From NCBI RefSeq assembly GCF_009856605.1, contig NZ_CP047242.1:6313768-6377767 (forward strand): a stretch of 64,000 bases of DNA. The letters are read 5' to 3'. The position numbers were made by a program, and so were the translations under genes. How positions within the stretch are numbered: the stretch's first letter is position 1; each line of letters starts with the position of its first letter. The DNA comes from Trichormus variabilis 0441 (GTDB lineage: Bacteria > Cyanobacteriota > Cyanobacteriia > Cyanobacteriales > Nostocaceae). The notes beneath the pieces are model-generated. The model was not told where the DNA came from. It saw only the letters and a program-made list of their open reading frames with translations, and did not search any database. Positions 19,379-28,380 of this stretch are shown in pieces.

Positions 19379-20200
19379 TTACAATAACTTGAAGCCGAAG
19401 TTATTGAGAGTCTCACGCAAATTCTTGCAACCTTTGAGATAATCTAGAGTGGCGATTCTCTCGGCGGAATGTTCTGACCAATCACCGGCGACGTTCATGT
19501 TTTGTTCGGTGTAGAACTGTTTCATAATATCGTTGTAACGAGCGATCGCATCTTCTTGTTCTGCTAATTTATAAGTCTCTCGATGCAATATAGCCTGCTG
19601 GGGTAAACGTGGTTTTACTGCTGGTTGGACTTCAGGATTAGGAAAGCCTAAACACTGTCCAAATACGGGGAAGACGAAAGGCGGTAAGTTCAATAAGGTG
19701 GCGACTTCTTGGGTATGGTTGCGAATTGCACCTATGTATACTGTTCCTAAACCCAAGGATTCAGCAACTACAGTCACATTTTGCGCTGCTACGGAAGCAT
19801 CAACTATGGCTTTTACCAAAAGTTCAGTGTATTCCAACGCAACATGAGCTAGTCCACGACTATCAGCAATTTGAGCCAAACGACCTAAATCGGCTAACCA
19901 TACTAAGAATACCGGAGCTTGTTTGACATGGGCTTGATTATTGGAAAAACGATATAGTTCTTGTTTGCGTTCTTCGTCTTCAACCGCTACCACACTCCAG
20001 CTTTGCAAGTTTGCGGAAGTAGGCGCAGATTGAGCCGCAGCTACTAATAACTCGATAATTCCTGGTGGTAAAGGATCAGGTAAATAAGACCGGACTGAAC
20101 GGTGAGATAATATTGTTCCGATAGAGTCATTCCAGGGAATATTGTAATCAAAAGGAATTTCACCGTAGCGCGATCGCAAAACTTCCACAGGATTAGTCAT
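19379..20200 (-). CDS. NADPH-dependent nitroreductase / flavin reductase family (NfsA-like)
   Basis: FMN-dependent oxidoreductases of this group reduce nitroaromatics, quinones or flavins with NAD(P)H. The 273-residue protein starts MTNPVEVLRSRYG at 20200 after GGGAG; the frame stays open to 20323 only through repeat sequence. Family motifs: IGTILSHRSVRSY (FMN phosphate binding), APTSANLQSWSVV, and the central AESLGLGTVYIGAIRNH block. The C-terminal YNDIMKQFYTEQ is as in NfsA-like proteins. A physiological substrate cannot be assigned. The upstream region (20201-20340) is short repeats of the CGCAAAGG/CCGCAGGGTAGACGC type. Confidence 0.9.
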   Translation of the reverse strand: MTNPVEVLRSRYGEIPFDYNIPWNDSIGTILSHRSVRSYLPDPLPPGIIELLVAAAQSAPTSANLQSWSVVAVEDEERKQELYRFSNNQAHVKQAPVFLVWLADLGRLAQIADSRGLAHVALEYTELLVKAIVDASVAAQNVTVVAESLGLGTVYIGAIRNHTQEVATLLNLPPFVFPVFGQCLGFPNPEVQPAVKPRLPQQAILHRETYKLAEQEDAIARYNDIMKQFYTEQNMNVAGDWSEHSAERIATLDYLKGCKNLRETLNNFGFKLL

Positions 20201-20373
20201 AATTAAAAACTCCCAACATTTCAAAGTTAGACTTCTTGAATAAATCTTTTTTGTCTCACGCAAAGGCGCATTCGCCGTAAGGCGTTCCCGCAGGGTAGAC
20301 GCAAAGAAAGATGCTAGAAGCACGATTTTGCAAGATGTCTATTGTAAAAACCGTGTTCCTCTGTGTTTATCAA

Positions 20374-20565
20374 CTACTCAGGAAACAAAAACACAATCTT
20401 AGTCAAAGATTCCAATTCACCTGACGAATAATAATCAGAGTAAATATCCACTGCTAATATTTCTCTTACCGACACAATAAAAGAGATAAATATCAGCAAA
20501 ACAAACAGCGCCGGAATCATTTGTTTCCAAAGTCTTGAGAAATGATAAACTTTGCTATTCATCAT
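20374..20565 (-). CDS. Small single-span membrane protein, hypothetical
   Basis: The 63 residues have one strong hydrophobic helix (MIPALFVLLIFISFIVSV, about 16-33) with a basic N-terminal side and a Tyr/Ser-rich outer tail. It lies 34 bp downstream of the 2OG-oxygenase gene on the same strand and may be cotranscribed. I recognise no family. AGGAGG-like bases precede its start weakly. Could be chance, but the helix and ATG position favour a real gene. Confidence 0.45.
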   Translation of the reverse strand: MMNSKVYHFSRLWKQMIPALFVLLIFISFIVSVREILAVDIYSDYYSSGELESLTKIVFLFPE

Positions 20566-20599
20566 CCATTTTTCCTAGACAATAATTAGGAGGTATTCA

Positions 20600-21274
20600 C
20601 TAAACATTCCGAAAAAAGGCTACTCGTAAAGCCAAGCGACTTTCAGATGTAGGAGAAGTAACCGGAGTTACCATGTGCCAAGAATTATCAGAACGCACAA
20701 TCACAACTGAAGAATGACTCAAAGGTAAGATATCTTGAAAAGCCGAATCCGGTTCAGAGCCTTTAAGAATCCGCAAACAACCACCCCAATTTTCTGACCA
20801 TTCTTGATTGAAAAATAGCAGATGAGTTAAAACCTTATTCGGTTCATCTGTATGGGGAAAATGTTGATGTCCTGATTTATATTGACGAAATCCAATATCC
20901 ATTACACAATCTGTCAAATCTAAGCCAGTCATATCTCCCAAAGCTTGACGATAAGCATTTGTCCAGAGTCCTTCTATCAGATTTCGCCACGCATGACTGA
21001 GGTGTTTTAAGTCAGAAGTTAGTTTTCCTTGTGCAAGGCGTTGTCGCCAGCGATCGTCTTTAAATTTGAGTAGTAAAGGAATATCTTGACTAGAAGCAAT
21101 TATCTTTCCCCAGTAATAGCCGTAACCCTCCCCTGTTGATAGGAAAAAATCTTGTTTGGGAAAACTGGCGGTTAATTCTAGACTTACTTCTTTTGATAAT
21201 AAATCTTTAATTAAAGCCCAATGATACGGAACTTTTTGGATGACTGCGGTACGAATAGATTGGAGATTTATCAT
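20600..21274 (-). CDS. 2-oxoglutarate/Fe(II)-dependent oxygenase (prolyl 4-hydroxylase-like)
   Basis: The 224-residue protein carries the jelly-roll iron site: HTD in HFPHTDEP (His and Asp ligands), the distal His in SDNSWHMVTPV, and the 2-oxoglutarate Arg in SESRLALRVAFF. The GGCLRIL strand between them is typical of prolyl-hydroxylase-like enzymes that act on peptides or small molecules. It is divergent from a TetR regulator with only 16 bp between the starts, so the regulator probably controls it. The substrate is unknown. Confidence 0.85.
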   Translation of the reverse strand: MINLQSIRTAVIQKVPYHWALIKDLLSKEVSLELTASFPKQDFFLSTGEGYGYYWGKIIASSQDIPLLLKFKDDRWRQRLAQGKLTSDLKHLSHAWRNLIEGLWTNAYRQALGDMTGLDLTDCVMDIGFRQYKSGHQHFPHTDEPNKVLTHLLFFNQEWSENWGGCLRILKGSEPDSAFQDILPLSHSSVVIVRSDNSWHMVTPVTSPTSESRLALRVAFFRNV

Positions 21275-21290
21275 GATTTGGTTAAGGTAG

Positions 21291-21893
21291 ATGACTAAAC
21301 TAAAAACAAAACGTAAATCTGTCTACGATCGCATTTTGCAAACAGCATCAGATTTGTTTTATCGGGAGGGTATTCGCAATGTCGGTATTGACAGAATCAT
21401 TGCGGAATCTGGTGTAGCAAAAATGTCGCTGTACAATCATTTCAAATCAAAAGATGCTTTGATTGAAGCTTGGTTACGACAAGAGGATGAAAAATGGTGT
21501 CGATGGCTAAAAACCACAGTTGAACAACAAACCTCTGAGCCTGCTAAACAACTTTTGGCAATCTTTGATGCTTTAAGAGAATGGTTTGAAAGCCCAGATT
21601 TTCGGGGTTGTGCATTTATTAACGCCTCCGTAGAATTAGCTAATCCTGACCATCCTGGGTATCGAGTAGCACTAGAACATCAACACGCGATTTACCACTA
21701 CATCAAAACTCTCGCGCAAGCCGCAGCCCTGACATCACCAGAACAACTAGCCAGACAATTGCTTTTGCTTGTACAAGGTGCGATCGTAGTTGCCATGATG
21801 GAAGGCAGTTGGTCAACCGCATCCCAAGCGAAGAAAGCGGCATTAATTCTCATTCAAACAGCATCAACATCAACTCTGCGCCCCTCTGCGTAA
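21291..21893 (+). CDS. TetR-family transcriptional regulator
   Basis: The 200-residue protein has an N-terminal helix-turn-helix (YDRILQTASDLFYREG, then GVAKMSLYNHFKSKDALIEAWL) and a ligand-binding C-terminal half with FRGCAFINASVELA, as in the TetR_C group often found near oxidoreductases. TetR proteins usually repress a divergent neighbour and release DNA on binding a small molecule. The neighbour is the 2OG oxygenase, whose start is 16 bp away, so their promoters and 5' regions must overlap. The gene ends with repeat-derived codons (TSTLRPSA). Confidence 0.92.
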   Translation: MTKLKTKRKSVYDRILQTASDLFYREGIRNVGIDRIIAESGVAKMSLYNHFKSKDALIEAWLRQEDEKWCRWLKTTVEQQTSEPAKQLLAIFDALREWFESPDFRGCAFINASVELANPDHPGYRVALEHQHAIYHYIKTLAQAAALTSPEQLARQLLLLVQGAIVVAMMEGSWSTASQAKKAALILIQTASTSTLRPSA

Positions 21894-21927
21894 AACTCCG
21901 CGCCCCTCCGCGTTTAAAAACTCCCAC

Positions 21928-23082
21928 TCATACAAAATGAGCATCTCTTGGATGAAAAGCCAACTTAATCAAACTGTGATGGTAAACATTCTCTGACACA
22001 TCATTACGAGGAACTCTAGCCGTTAAAGTTTGTTCTCCCACCTTCACCTTGATGGTATAAGTTCCCACACCCCGCACAATCCGTTCTACCCTGCCTTGAA
22101 TAGAGACTGATCCTGGCTGTTGCGGAATTGCAGAACGTGTATCGTCAATATGGAACGCATCGCCGGATAGACAACAGGCTGTGATGGGTGCATTGATTTC
22201 GCCATAATAAGAAAACTCCATAGTGTTAGCTAACTTAATCAAATAACCACGGTGTTCTGGTTCTATTTGACAAGGGATGACGTTATCCATACCGACAAGT
22301 CTGGCGAGTTGTTGGTTAGCTGGACGACGGATAAGCATTTCTAACTTATCGTCTTGGATAATTCCACCGTCAAATAATGCGATCGCGCGATCGGCAAAAT
22401 TCAAGATATCTGTAAAGTTATGGCTGACTAATATCACCGCAGCCCCTCTAGCTTCCGCCCATTGGCGAATTTTCTCGATGATTTGCGGACGAATCGCCAC
22501 ATCTAAGTAGGCGGAAGGCTCATCTAATAACAGCAATTCTGGATCAGCTACCAACCCACAGGCAATACACACCCGCTTACCTTCGCCACCAGAAAGGGCG
22601 CGGGCTTGTCGATGTGCTAAATGTTCACAGCCGAATGTTTCCAGGGCAGTATATACCCTATGCTTAATTTGGTGCTTGGGTACACCGCGAAACTGTAAGA
22701 CTCTGGCAACATTATTAAATACAGTGTCATCCAACAGTAATGTTTCTTGAAACACCAATGCAGAACGACGACGCAAGGCTGTTTGATTCACTTGACGAGC
22801 ATCCTGTCCAAATAATTGCATTTCCCCACAATAGGATTGCAACATATTGATGGTTCTTAACAGGGTGCTTTTACCCGCACCATTAGGGCCAACTACAGCG
22901 ACTAATTCCCCTGGACGCACAGCGAAATTATCAATTGATAGAAGATTTTTGCGGCTTTTACTATCAACGTTCACCTGACGCATATTCAGGATATATTGAT
23001 TGATTTCCTCCTGATTTTCCTGTGATTTCATAGGAGGGGATTCTAAATTGATAAACGACCTTAACTTATGCAATTTACTCAT
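21928..23082 (-). CDS. vupC: Vanadate/tungstate-type ABC transporter ATPase (VupC-like)
   Basis: This is the ATP-hydrolysing subunit that drives oxyanion import. The 384-residue protein has Walker A GPNGAGKST, a Q-loop (ALVFQETLLL), signature LSGGEGKR, Walker B LLLLDEPS and the H-loop (VSHN). The C-terminal third (about 285-384) resembles the TOBE/molybdopterin-binding domain of ModC, which senses oxyanion and controls transport. It overlaps the permease stop by 4 bp (ATGA). The Vup name follows the gene set next to the vnf operon in A. variabilis; a tungstate (TupC) label would also fit sequence alone. Confidence 0.86.
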   Translation of the reverse strand: MSKLHKLRSFINLESPPMKSQENQEEINQYILNMRQVNVDSKSRKNLLSIDNFAVRPGELVAVVGPNGAGKSTLLRTINMLQSYCGEMQLFGQDARQVNQTALRRRSALVFQETLLLDDTVFNNVARVLQFRGVPKHQIKHRVYTALETFGCEHLAHRQARALSGGEGKRVCIACGLVADPELLLLDEPSAYLDVAIRPQIIEKIRQWAEARGAAVILVSHNFTDILNFADRAIALFDGGIIQDDKLEMLIRRPANQQLARLVGMDNVIPCQIEPEHRGYLIKLANTMEFSYYGEINAPITACCLSGDAFHIDDTRSAIPQQPGSVSIQGRVERIVRGVGTYTIKVKVGEQTLTARVPRNDVSENVYHHSLIKLAFHPRDAHFV

Positions 23083-23777
23083 AACATCTTCTTATCGTGC
23101 TGCAAGATAGTCAGCGACACCACAATGCTGTAGGTGATGAACAGGAGAATGTACGCGATCGCCATCGCCACCTCAAAGTTACCTTTTTCTACTTCTGTGA
23201 CAATAGCTGTAGTTAAAACTCGCGTCTGTCCTTTGATATTTCCCCCCACCATCATCGATGCGCCAACTTCCGAAATGACGCGACCAAAACCCGCAATAAT
23301 GGCAGCTATCAAGCCTAATCGTGCTTCCTTAATTAATAACCAATGAGCTTGCCAAGGTGTCGCCCCCATTGATAATAATTGCCAACGTAGTTTCGGATTA
23401 ATACTGAGGATGGCAGCAAAACTAAAACCCGCAACTATCGGGAAAGCAATAATAGTTTGAGCGATAATCATGGCTGTGGTTGTGTACATTAAATCCAAGT
23501 CACCCAAAGGGCCAGAACGCCACAAAAATAGACTCACCACCAAGCCAACCACCACAGGCGGTAATCCCATTCCGAAGTTAACGACGCTGTTCAATACAGG
23601 TTTCCCGATGAAATCTTCTAAAGCCAACCACAAACCCAAAGGTACACCCAACAACACACTAATAGTTGTCGCCACTCCAGAGACTAGCAATGTCATCGTC
23701 ATTACCTCGATAACATCGCGATCGCCACTAATTAATAACTCTAGAGCCTTATTCGCTCCATCAATGATTGTATCCAC
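23079..23777 (-). CDS. vupB: Vanadate/tungstate-type ABC transporter permease (VupB-like)
   Basis: This inner-membrane permease has several hydrophobic spans (VIEVMTMTLLVSGVATTISVLLG, GLPPVVVGLVVSLFLW, TTAMIIAQTIIAFPIVAGF, LIAAIIAGFGRVISEVGASMMVGG, IAYILLFITYSIVVSL) and the coupling segment EARLGLIAAI...GRVISEVG typical of TupB. I propose GTG 23777 (MDTIIDGANKALELL) as the start, because the frame upstream to 23831 begins with a TTG inside a palindromic repeat. No strong ribosome binding site is seen, so the start is uncertain. It lies between the ATPase and binding-protein genes. Confidence 0.84.
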   Translation of the reverse strand: MDTIIDGANKALELLISGDRDVIEVMTMTLLVSGVATTISVLLGVPLGLWLALEDFIGKPVLNSVVNFGMGLPPVVVGLVVSLFLWRSGPLGDLDLMYTTTAMIIAQTIIAFPIVAGFSFAAILSINPKLRWQLLSMGATPWQAHWLLIKEARLGLIAAIIAGFGRVISEVGASMMVGGNIKGQTRVLTTAIVTEVEKGNFEVAMAIAYILLFITYSIVVSLTILQHDKKML

Positions 23778-23814
23778 GAGTTTCTTATGAATCGAAAATA
23801 AACGTGATGTCCTC

Positions 23815-23912
23815 TCTAACCTAACCCCCAACCCCTTCCCTACAAGGGGAAGGGGAGTAGAAAATAAAGCCTCTCTCCTTGTAGGGGAGAGGTTTGGAGA
23901 GGGGTTTTAAGA
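23815..23912. repeat. Palindromic repeat between vupA and vupB
   Basis: CCTAACCCCCAACCCCTTCC and CTACAAGGGGAAGGGG on the left face AGCCTCTCTCC, TTGTAGGGGAGAGG and TTTGGAGAGGGG on the right. It shares long blocks with the MITE at 57236-57389 but lacks its ACGTGA ends. Inside an operon it could form a stable mRNA hairpin that lowers vupBC relative to vupA. Confidence 0.65.
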
Positions 23913-23921
23913 ATAAGTAAT

Positions 23922-24803
23922 CTAAAACCCATAATCCTTTTCACTCTTACCCCCATCAGCAAAAAACAATGGCTGTCCAAGTTCTTTCCTACCGTGAGCA
24001 GCAATTATTCTCTGTCCTTCAGGAGATAAAACAAAATCAATAAAAGCCTTAGCTCCTGCACTATTAACTCTGGGGAATTTCTGCGGATTTACTTGCATTA
24101 CATGGTACAGATTTAATAATTTCCTGTCTCCTTCTACCAACACCTGCAAAGAATCAAGATTCTTTTTCTGAAATAGATAGGTGGCTCTATCTGCTAATGT
24201 ATATCCTAGTTTTTGATTAGCAACCTGTAAAGTTCTCGCCATTCCTGAACCTGTTTGTTGATACCAACTACCAGCAGGGTTAATATTAGCTTGTTGCCAT
24301 AAGTCTTTTTCTAATTTATTCGTCCCTGAATCATCACCTCTTGATACAAATAATGCTTGATTTTTGGCAATTGCATTAAACGCTTGGACAACATTTTTGC
24401 TACCTCGAATCTTGGCTTTGTCAGGATTACCCGGCCCTACAATTACAAAGTCATTGTGCATAACTAAACGGCGGTTAGTCACTGCACCACCTTGTAAAAC
24501 TTTGCGTTCGGCTTTGGGTGAATTGACAAATAGCATGTCAACTTCGCCTTTTTCTGCTAAGGCTAATGCTTGTCCAGTTCCTACGGCAACTTTTTTGAGT
24601 CGATAGCCTGTTGTTTTCTCAAATGCTGGAACTAAATCATCAAGTAATCCGCTATCTTCGATGCTAGTTGTCATGGCGACAATGACATTGCGATTTGTAG
24701 GAGATTGAGCGTTGGCTTGTGGTGTTAAAAAATTACCAATGTCAGCAGTTACAACTGCTAAACAAGAAGCTAAAGCTGCAATTACGAATCTTCTTTGAAC
24801 CAT
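23922..24803 (-). CDS. vupA: Vanadate/tungstate-type substrate-binding protein (VupA-like)
   Basis: The periplasmic receptor captures the oxyanion for VupBC. The 293-residue protein has a signal peptide (MVQRRFVIAALASCLAVVTA, cleavage likely near ANA or AQS) and TupA motifs: VIVAMTTSIEDSGLLDDLVPAFEK, VGTGQALALAEKGEVDMLFV, and SRGDDSGTNKLE, whose TTS and SRGDDSGT segments bind the anion in tungstate receptors. It is the first gene of the minus-strand vup set. Discrimination of vanadate from tungstate or molybdate cannot be read from sequence; the neighbouring vnf genes argue for vanadate. Confidence 0.87.
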   Translation of the reverse strand: MVQRRFVIAALASCLAVVTADIGNFLTPQANAQSPTNRNVIVAMTTSIEDSGLLDDLVPAFEKTTGYRLKKVAVGTGQALALAEKGEVDMLFVNSPKAERKVLQGGAVTNRRLVMHNDFVIVGPGNPDKAKIRGSKNVVQAFNAIAKNQALFVSRGDDSGTNKLEKDLWQQANINPAGSWYQQTGSGMARTLQVANQKLGYTLADRATYLFQKKNLDSLQVLVEGDRKLLNLYHVMQVNPQKFPRVNSAGAKAFIDFVLSPEGQRIIAAHGRKELGQPLFFADGGKSEKDYGF

Positions 24804-25031
24804 ATACCCTCTCAGGATTTACACAGATTAAACCAAACGATAATTTTGGTTGATTTTTATAGTTGGTAAATTAAATATGCTTTGAATTTTTTTATAAAAA
24901 TCTGAGTCTTTTTACTAACTCAGCAAGTATGGAACGCAGATGTAGACGCGCAAGCGGCTTGCCGCAGGCTACGCAGATAATACCTCCGCAGACTAGAAAG
25001 GCTATAATTTCCCCTCTACTCATTCAGGTTT

Positions 25032-26150
25032 TTATCTTTGAGGAACTAAACTTAGTAGTTCTTCAACGGTGAGGCTGCGTTTGGTTTTGACTGATTGATG
25101 GCGGACTGCATCTAATACTGATTGAATTTCGGCTTGGCCGAGGGTGATACCGTGTTGTTCCAGGACGCTGAGTAGGAGATGGCGACCGGAATGTTTACCT
25201 ACTACTAAGCGTCGTTCCCAACCTACGTCTTCTGGTGCGAATGGTTCATAGGTGATGGGGTTTTGCAGTACGCCATGAGCATGAATCCCTGATTCGTGTG
25301 CAAAGGTATTTTCACCAACGATCGCTTTCCAAGGAAGTACAGGGAAATTAGTCGCTTTGGAGACTAGTCTTGATACTTCTACGAGTCGTTTGGTATCAAT
25401 ACCTGTGGGTATATCGTAGAGATATTTGAGTCCCATCACTACTTCTTCTAAGGGTGCATTTCCGGCTCGTTCACCTATACCATTGACGGTGGTGTTCACA
25501 GATATCGCGCCAGCTTTTACACCGGCTAAGGTGTTCGCTAAGGCCATACCAAAGTCGTCATGTGTGTGCATTTCGATAACAATTGATAGGTGCGATACCA
25601 AATGACTAACTTTTTTGTAGGTGGTTGTGGGGTCGAGAATTCCTACGGTATCACAGAAGCGAAACCGAAACGCGCCCCATTCTTGGGCAGATTGGGCAAC
25701 TTCTAGTAGGAAGGATTCATCGGCTCTGGAAGAGTCTTCGCCACCGACGGAGACAGATAAACCGCGATCGCAGGCAAAATTAATTGCATCCCGTAGTTTA
25801 TCTAAGACTAACTGTCGTTGTCCTTTGAATTTAGCAGCTATCTGAATATCGGAGACGGGAACAGAAACATGAACTCTATCCAAACCACAATCGATAGATG
25901 CTTGGATATCTGACAAATTCGCCCGATTCCAGCCGAGTAGTTTGGCATTTAATCCTAATTTGGCAATCCTTGTAATCGATTCAGCTTCTTCATGTCCCAT
26001 TGCGGGAATGCCAACTTCTAATTCGTGAACACCGATAGAATCGAGTAGAGAGGCGATCGCAATTTTTTCTTCCACATTAAAGGCTATACCCGCCGCCTGT
26101 TCCCCATCTCGCAAGGTTGTATCGTTAATGTGAATAACCACGTTGTTCAT
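25032..26150 (-). CDS. nifV: Homocitrate synthase NifV
   Basis: NifV condenses acetyl-CoA with 2-oxoglutarate to homocitrate, the organic acid of FeMo-co and FeV-co. The 372-residue protein has the DRE-TIM metallolyase signature DTTLRDGEQAAG (10-21), the metal-binding HTHDD segment, NGIGERAGNAPLEEVV and the FAHESGIHAHG loop. It starts 27 bp after the stop of the VnfR-type gene, so both are probably in one transcript. This copy presumably serves the V system; a separate nifV for Mo-nitrogenase would be expected outside the window. The 228-bp gap to vupA contains short repeats (GCAAGCGGCTTGCCGCAGG) and the vupA promoter region. Confidence 0.94.
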   Translation of the reverse strand: MNNVVIHINDTTLRDGEQAAGIAFNVEEKIAIASLLDSIGVHELEVGIPAMGHEEAESITRIAKLGLNAKLLGWNRANLSDIQASIDCGLDRVHVSVPVSDIQIAAKFKGQRQLVLDKLRDAINFACDRGLSVSVGGEDSSRADESFLLEVAQSAQEWGAFRFRFCDTVGILDPTTTYKKVSHLVSHLSIVIEMHTHDDFGMALANTLAGVKAGAISVNTTVNGIGERAGNAPLEEVVMGLKYLYDIPTGIDTKRLVEVSRLVSKATNFPVLPWKAIVGENTFAHESGIHAHGVLQNPITYEPFAPEDVGWERRLVVGKHSGRHLLLSVLEQHGITLGQAEIQSVLDAVRHQSVKTKRSLTVEELLSLVPQR

Positions 26151-26177
26151 AGTAAATAGATAACTAATTGTTTAACT

Positions 26178-27308
26178 CTAAATAGTTGCGACAACTTCAC
26201 CAATGTCGCTGATGTCATAGCCGCCTAGAACTTCTAATTGTGATTGCACTAATCGATGTCCCAAGATACTCAAAAATTGCTGTACTGGTGCTTCTTCCAA
26301 GTATTCCTTGAGAATCACTAAGTCATACCGCGCTTGATGCAAGGGGATAAATCCCAAACCAAAAGCCGCCGCTACAGAAGCCGTACTCACCCCCGCATCA
26401 GCGATACCTGCGGCGATAGATAAGGCTACATCCTGATGGCTATGGACAATATGCTCATATCCTTTAATTGTGTTTGCTGATACTTTTTCCTCTTTGAGTT
26501 TGCGTTCTAATAGCATCCGACTACCAGAACCAGGTTCGCGGTTAATGATTGTGGCTTCTAGTTCCACCAAGTCAGATAAGGATTTGATTTCCATTGGATT
26601 CCCCGGTGCAACTACTAGTCCCTCTTCCCAAATGCCCAGAGTGATTAAAACTGCACTTCTACCATCCAAAGCTTCTCGCGCAAAAGGAATGTTATGTTCT
26701 CCTGTTTGCGGATCGTACAAGTGCATCCCTGCAATGTGGACTTCACCCCGATTTAAACTACGCAAGGCAGCCATACTATTAGCAAAATGATAATGGACGC
26801 GTAGCTGGGGATGCCAGCGTTCAGTCGCTCTGGCTAAGAAGGAAATAACTGGTGTACAACCAGCAATGACGACTGTATTTTGTAATTTGTCCAAATCATC
26901 AAGCAGCCGCACCTGGACTTTATTCGTATGTGTCTGACTCTCTGCTCTTCCATCAGCAGGAATCATTTCCATCCGAAAAGCTTCCTTGCCCACGAGAGGA
27001 TAAGCTATCCATTGACCGCCAACCTTTGCTAGACTCACTCTCAGTTGTTGTCCAGTGGGGACTGGTTTAGCCAGAACTGCTTCAATTTCAGGTAAATCAT
27101 CTTCTAACCAGAATAAGTTTTCGACTTGACAACCCAGTGCTTTAGCTAAACGTAAAGTAATGGCGACAGAAGGCGCATATTGTCCAGATTCCACACCACT
27201 AATCGTCTGACGGGTTACGCCAGCTATATTAGCCAAATCTTGCTGGCTCATGCCTAAACGGGTTCTGATAGACTTGATGTTGTTGCAGATATTGATATCT
27301 AGCTTCAT
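26178..27308 (-). CDS. vnfR: VnfR-type repressor: XRE HTH plus oxyanion-binding-like domain (copy 1)
   Basis: The 376-residue protein has an XRE-type helix-turn-helix (about 9-65: LGMSQQDLANIAGVTRQTIS) and a C-terminal PBP-like substrate domain (about 130-370: TVVIAGCTPVISFLARA, GEVHIAGMHLYDP, NREPGSGSRMLLER), the layout of MoeR/ModE-like regulators that sense molybdate. Two such proteins, VnfR1 and VnfR2, are known as Mo-dependent repressors of V-nitrogenase genes in A. variabilis; I cannot say which number this is. Its near twin is at 39333-40466. It is followed at 27 bp by nifV and then vupABC. Strong call for the family, inferred for the ligand. Confidence 0.87.
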   Translation of the reverse strand: MKLDINICNNIKSIRTRLGMSQQDLANIAGVTRQTISGVESGQYAPSVAITLRLAKALGCQVENLFWLEDDLPEIEAVLAKPVPTGQQLRVSLAKVGGQWIAYPLVGKEAFRMEMIPADGRAESQTHTNKVQVRLLDDLDKLQNTVVIAGCTPVISFLARATERWHPQLRVHYHFANSMAALRSLNRGEVHIAGMHLYDPQTGEHNIPFAREALDGRSAVLITLGIWEEGLVVAPGNPMEIKSLSDLVELEATIINREPGSGSRMLLERKLKEEKVSANTIKGYEHIVHSHQDVALSIAAGIADAGVSTASVAAAFGLGFIPLHQARYDLVILKEYLEEAPVQQFLSILGHRLVQSQLEVLGGYDISDIGEVVATI

Positions 27309-27696
27309 GAGACTTTATTTACTCCGTGACAAGAAGCTACCACGAGCAAATTGCATCTGCCGAGGTAATAGCACAGCCTTCTACTATATATTTGAGAAGA
27401 CTGGTGATTGAGTTGAGATGACTGCATACATATTCCATTACTTGCTGGATTGCTATGCTCACAGCAAATAATTTGTCAGTTGAATTGATTGCGAGTTGAT
27501 TTACAGGTTTTGTCCCCCCTTAACGCAAGTTTAACATACATTTCGCCAAAATAATTGCTAAAGAAAAAACTTTTTATACCTGTATTTTGTGTCAGTAATG
27601 TATATGTAGTTACAGAAATTTGTGACTTTTATAGTTTTAACAAGCCAAGACCGTCGAAACGAGTAAAAAAGCACGCAGAATTGTTGGGCTGCACTG
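27309..27696. promoter_or_regulatory. Upstream region of the vnfR-nifV unit
   Basis: 388 bp without a gene. It should contain the vnfR promoter on the minus strand. It is AT-rich near 27490-27640, but I could not assign -10/-35 boxes or a convincing operator, and saw no long inverted repeat. Confidence 0.35.
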
Positions 27697-28080
27697 CTAT
27701 ATAACACTGACTGAATAGGCACGAACTGCTGAATCTACTGTCGCAATTATCAGACCATTTTGTAAGGCTTGACAGATAAGCATTCTGTCAAATGGATCAC
27801 GATGTAATAATGGTAATTTAGCCAGTTGAATCACACTATTTTCATCCAGAGCAAGACTGGCAATCTGATGAAGATCGCGCTGTTTGGGTAAATAAGTTTC
27901 CGGCTGCTCCGGCAGAGGTAGCTTACCCAACTGGTACTTAACAATTGCTTCCCAAATTGAAACTGAACTCAGATAGACATCATTGTCTGGATCACGAATC
28001 GCATCCCGAACATCTGTTGACAACTGAGTATCGCCACTAATGAACCATAAAAAGATGTGCGTATCCAGCAGAATCCTCAT
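27697..28080 (-). CDS. vapC: VapC-type PIN ribonuclease toxin
   Basis: The 127-residue protein has the PIN acidic residues in LLDTHIFLWFISG (D6), VSIWEAIVK, HRDPFDRMLICQA and IIATVDSAV. It overlaps its antitoxin gene by 4 bp. It aligns along its length with the toxin at 18867-19253 (LLDTH, S(V/I)WE, HRDPFDR), so the two modules are paralogues. In the last acidic segment ATVD replaces SAD; the Asp is kept. Expected function is RNA cleavage when the antitoxin is lost. Confidence 0.9.
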   Translation of the reverse strand: MRILLDTHIFLWFISGDTQLSTDVRDAIRDPDNDVYLSSVSIWEAIVKYQLGKLPLPEQPETYLPKQRDLHQIASLALDENSVIQLAKLPLLHRDPFDRMLICQALQNGLIIATVDSAVRAYSVSVI

Positions 28081-28313
28081 TTGCCCTCAAATGTACTGAG
28101 AATATCTTCTGGCAAAGGAGCATCGAAATCATCTGGAACAGTAAACTCACCTGAACACAAACCAAATGGTCGCAATTGCTTATTACTGGCGATAGGTCTA
28201 AGTTCAGCGATCGCTTTATCTGCTTGAACAATTACAATTGTTTCACCTGCCTCCACTTGACGCAGATACTTGGAAGGATTGCGCTGAATTTCATCAACTG
28301 TCACGCTTAACAT
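28077..28313 (-). CDS. Phd/YefM-type antitoxin
   Basis: The 78-residue protein MLSVTVDEIQRNPSKYLRQVEAGETIVIVQADKAIAELRPI is a typical Phd/YefM fold with a strand-helix N terminus, and an acidic tail (DDFDAPLPEDILSTFEG) for toxin binding. It is the upstream partner of the PIN toxin (4-bp overlap). It probably autorepresses the pair. Confidence 0.88.
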   Translation of the reverse strand: MLSVTVDEIQRNPSKYLRQVEAGETIVIVQADKAIAELRPIASNKQLRPFGLCSGEFTVPDDFDAPLPEDILSTFEGK

Positions 28314-28380
28314 AAAAAGCCTCAGTATAAGCTCAAGGGATAATAATCTACCTGATTCAATTGTAAATGATGAATAATTC

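Noticed and set aside
21928..24803. The vup transporter as a phosphate or sulfate system
   Set aside because: The receptor has TupA motifs (TTSIEDSGLL, SRGDDSGT) and the ATPase has a C-terminal oxyanion-type domain, and the locus is next to vnf genes.
24830..24870. AACCAA/TTGGTT dyad and a TTGGTAA half-site before vupA as members of the palindrome family
   Set aside because: Spacing differs and only a half-site matches; not enough to include it.
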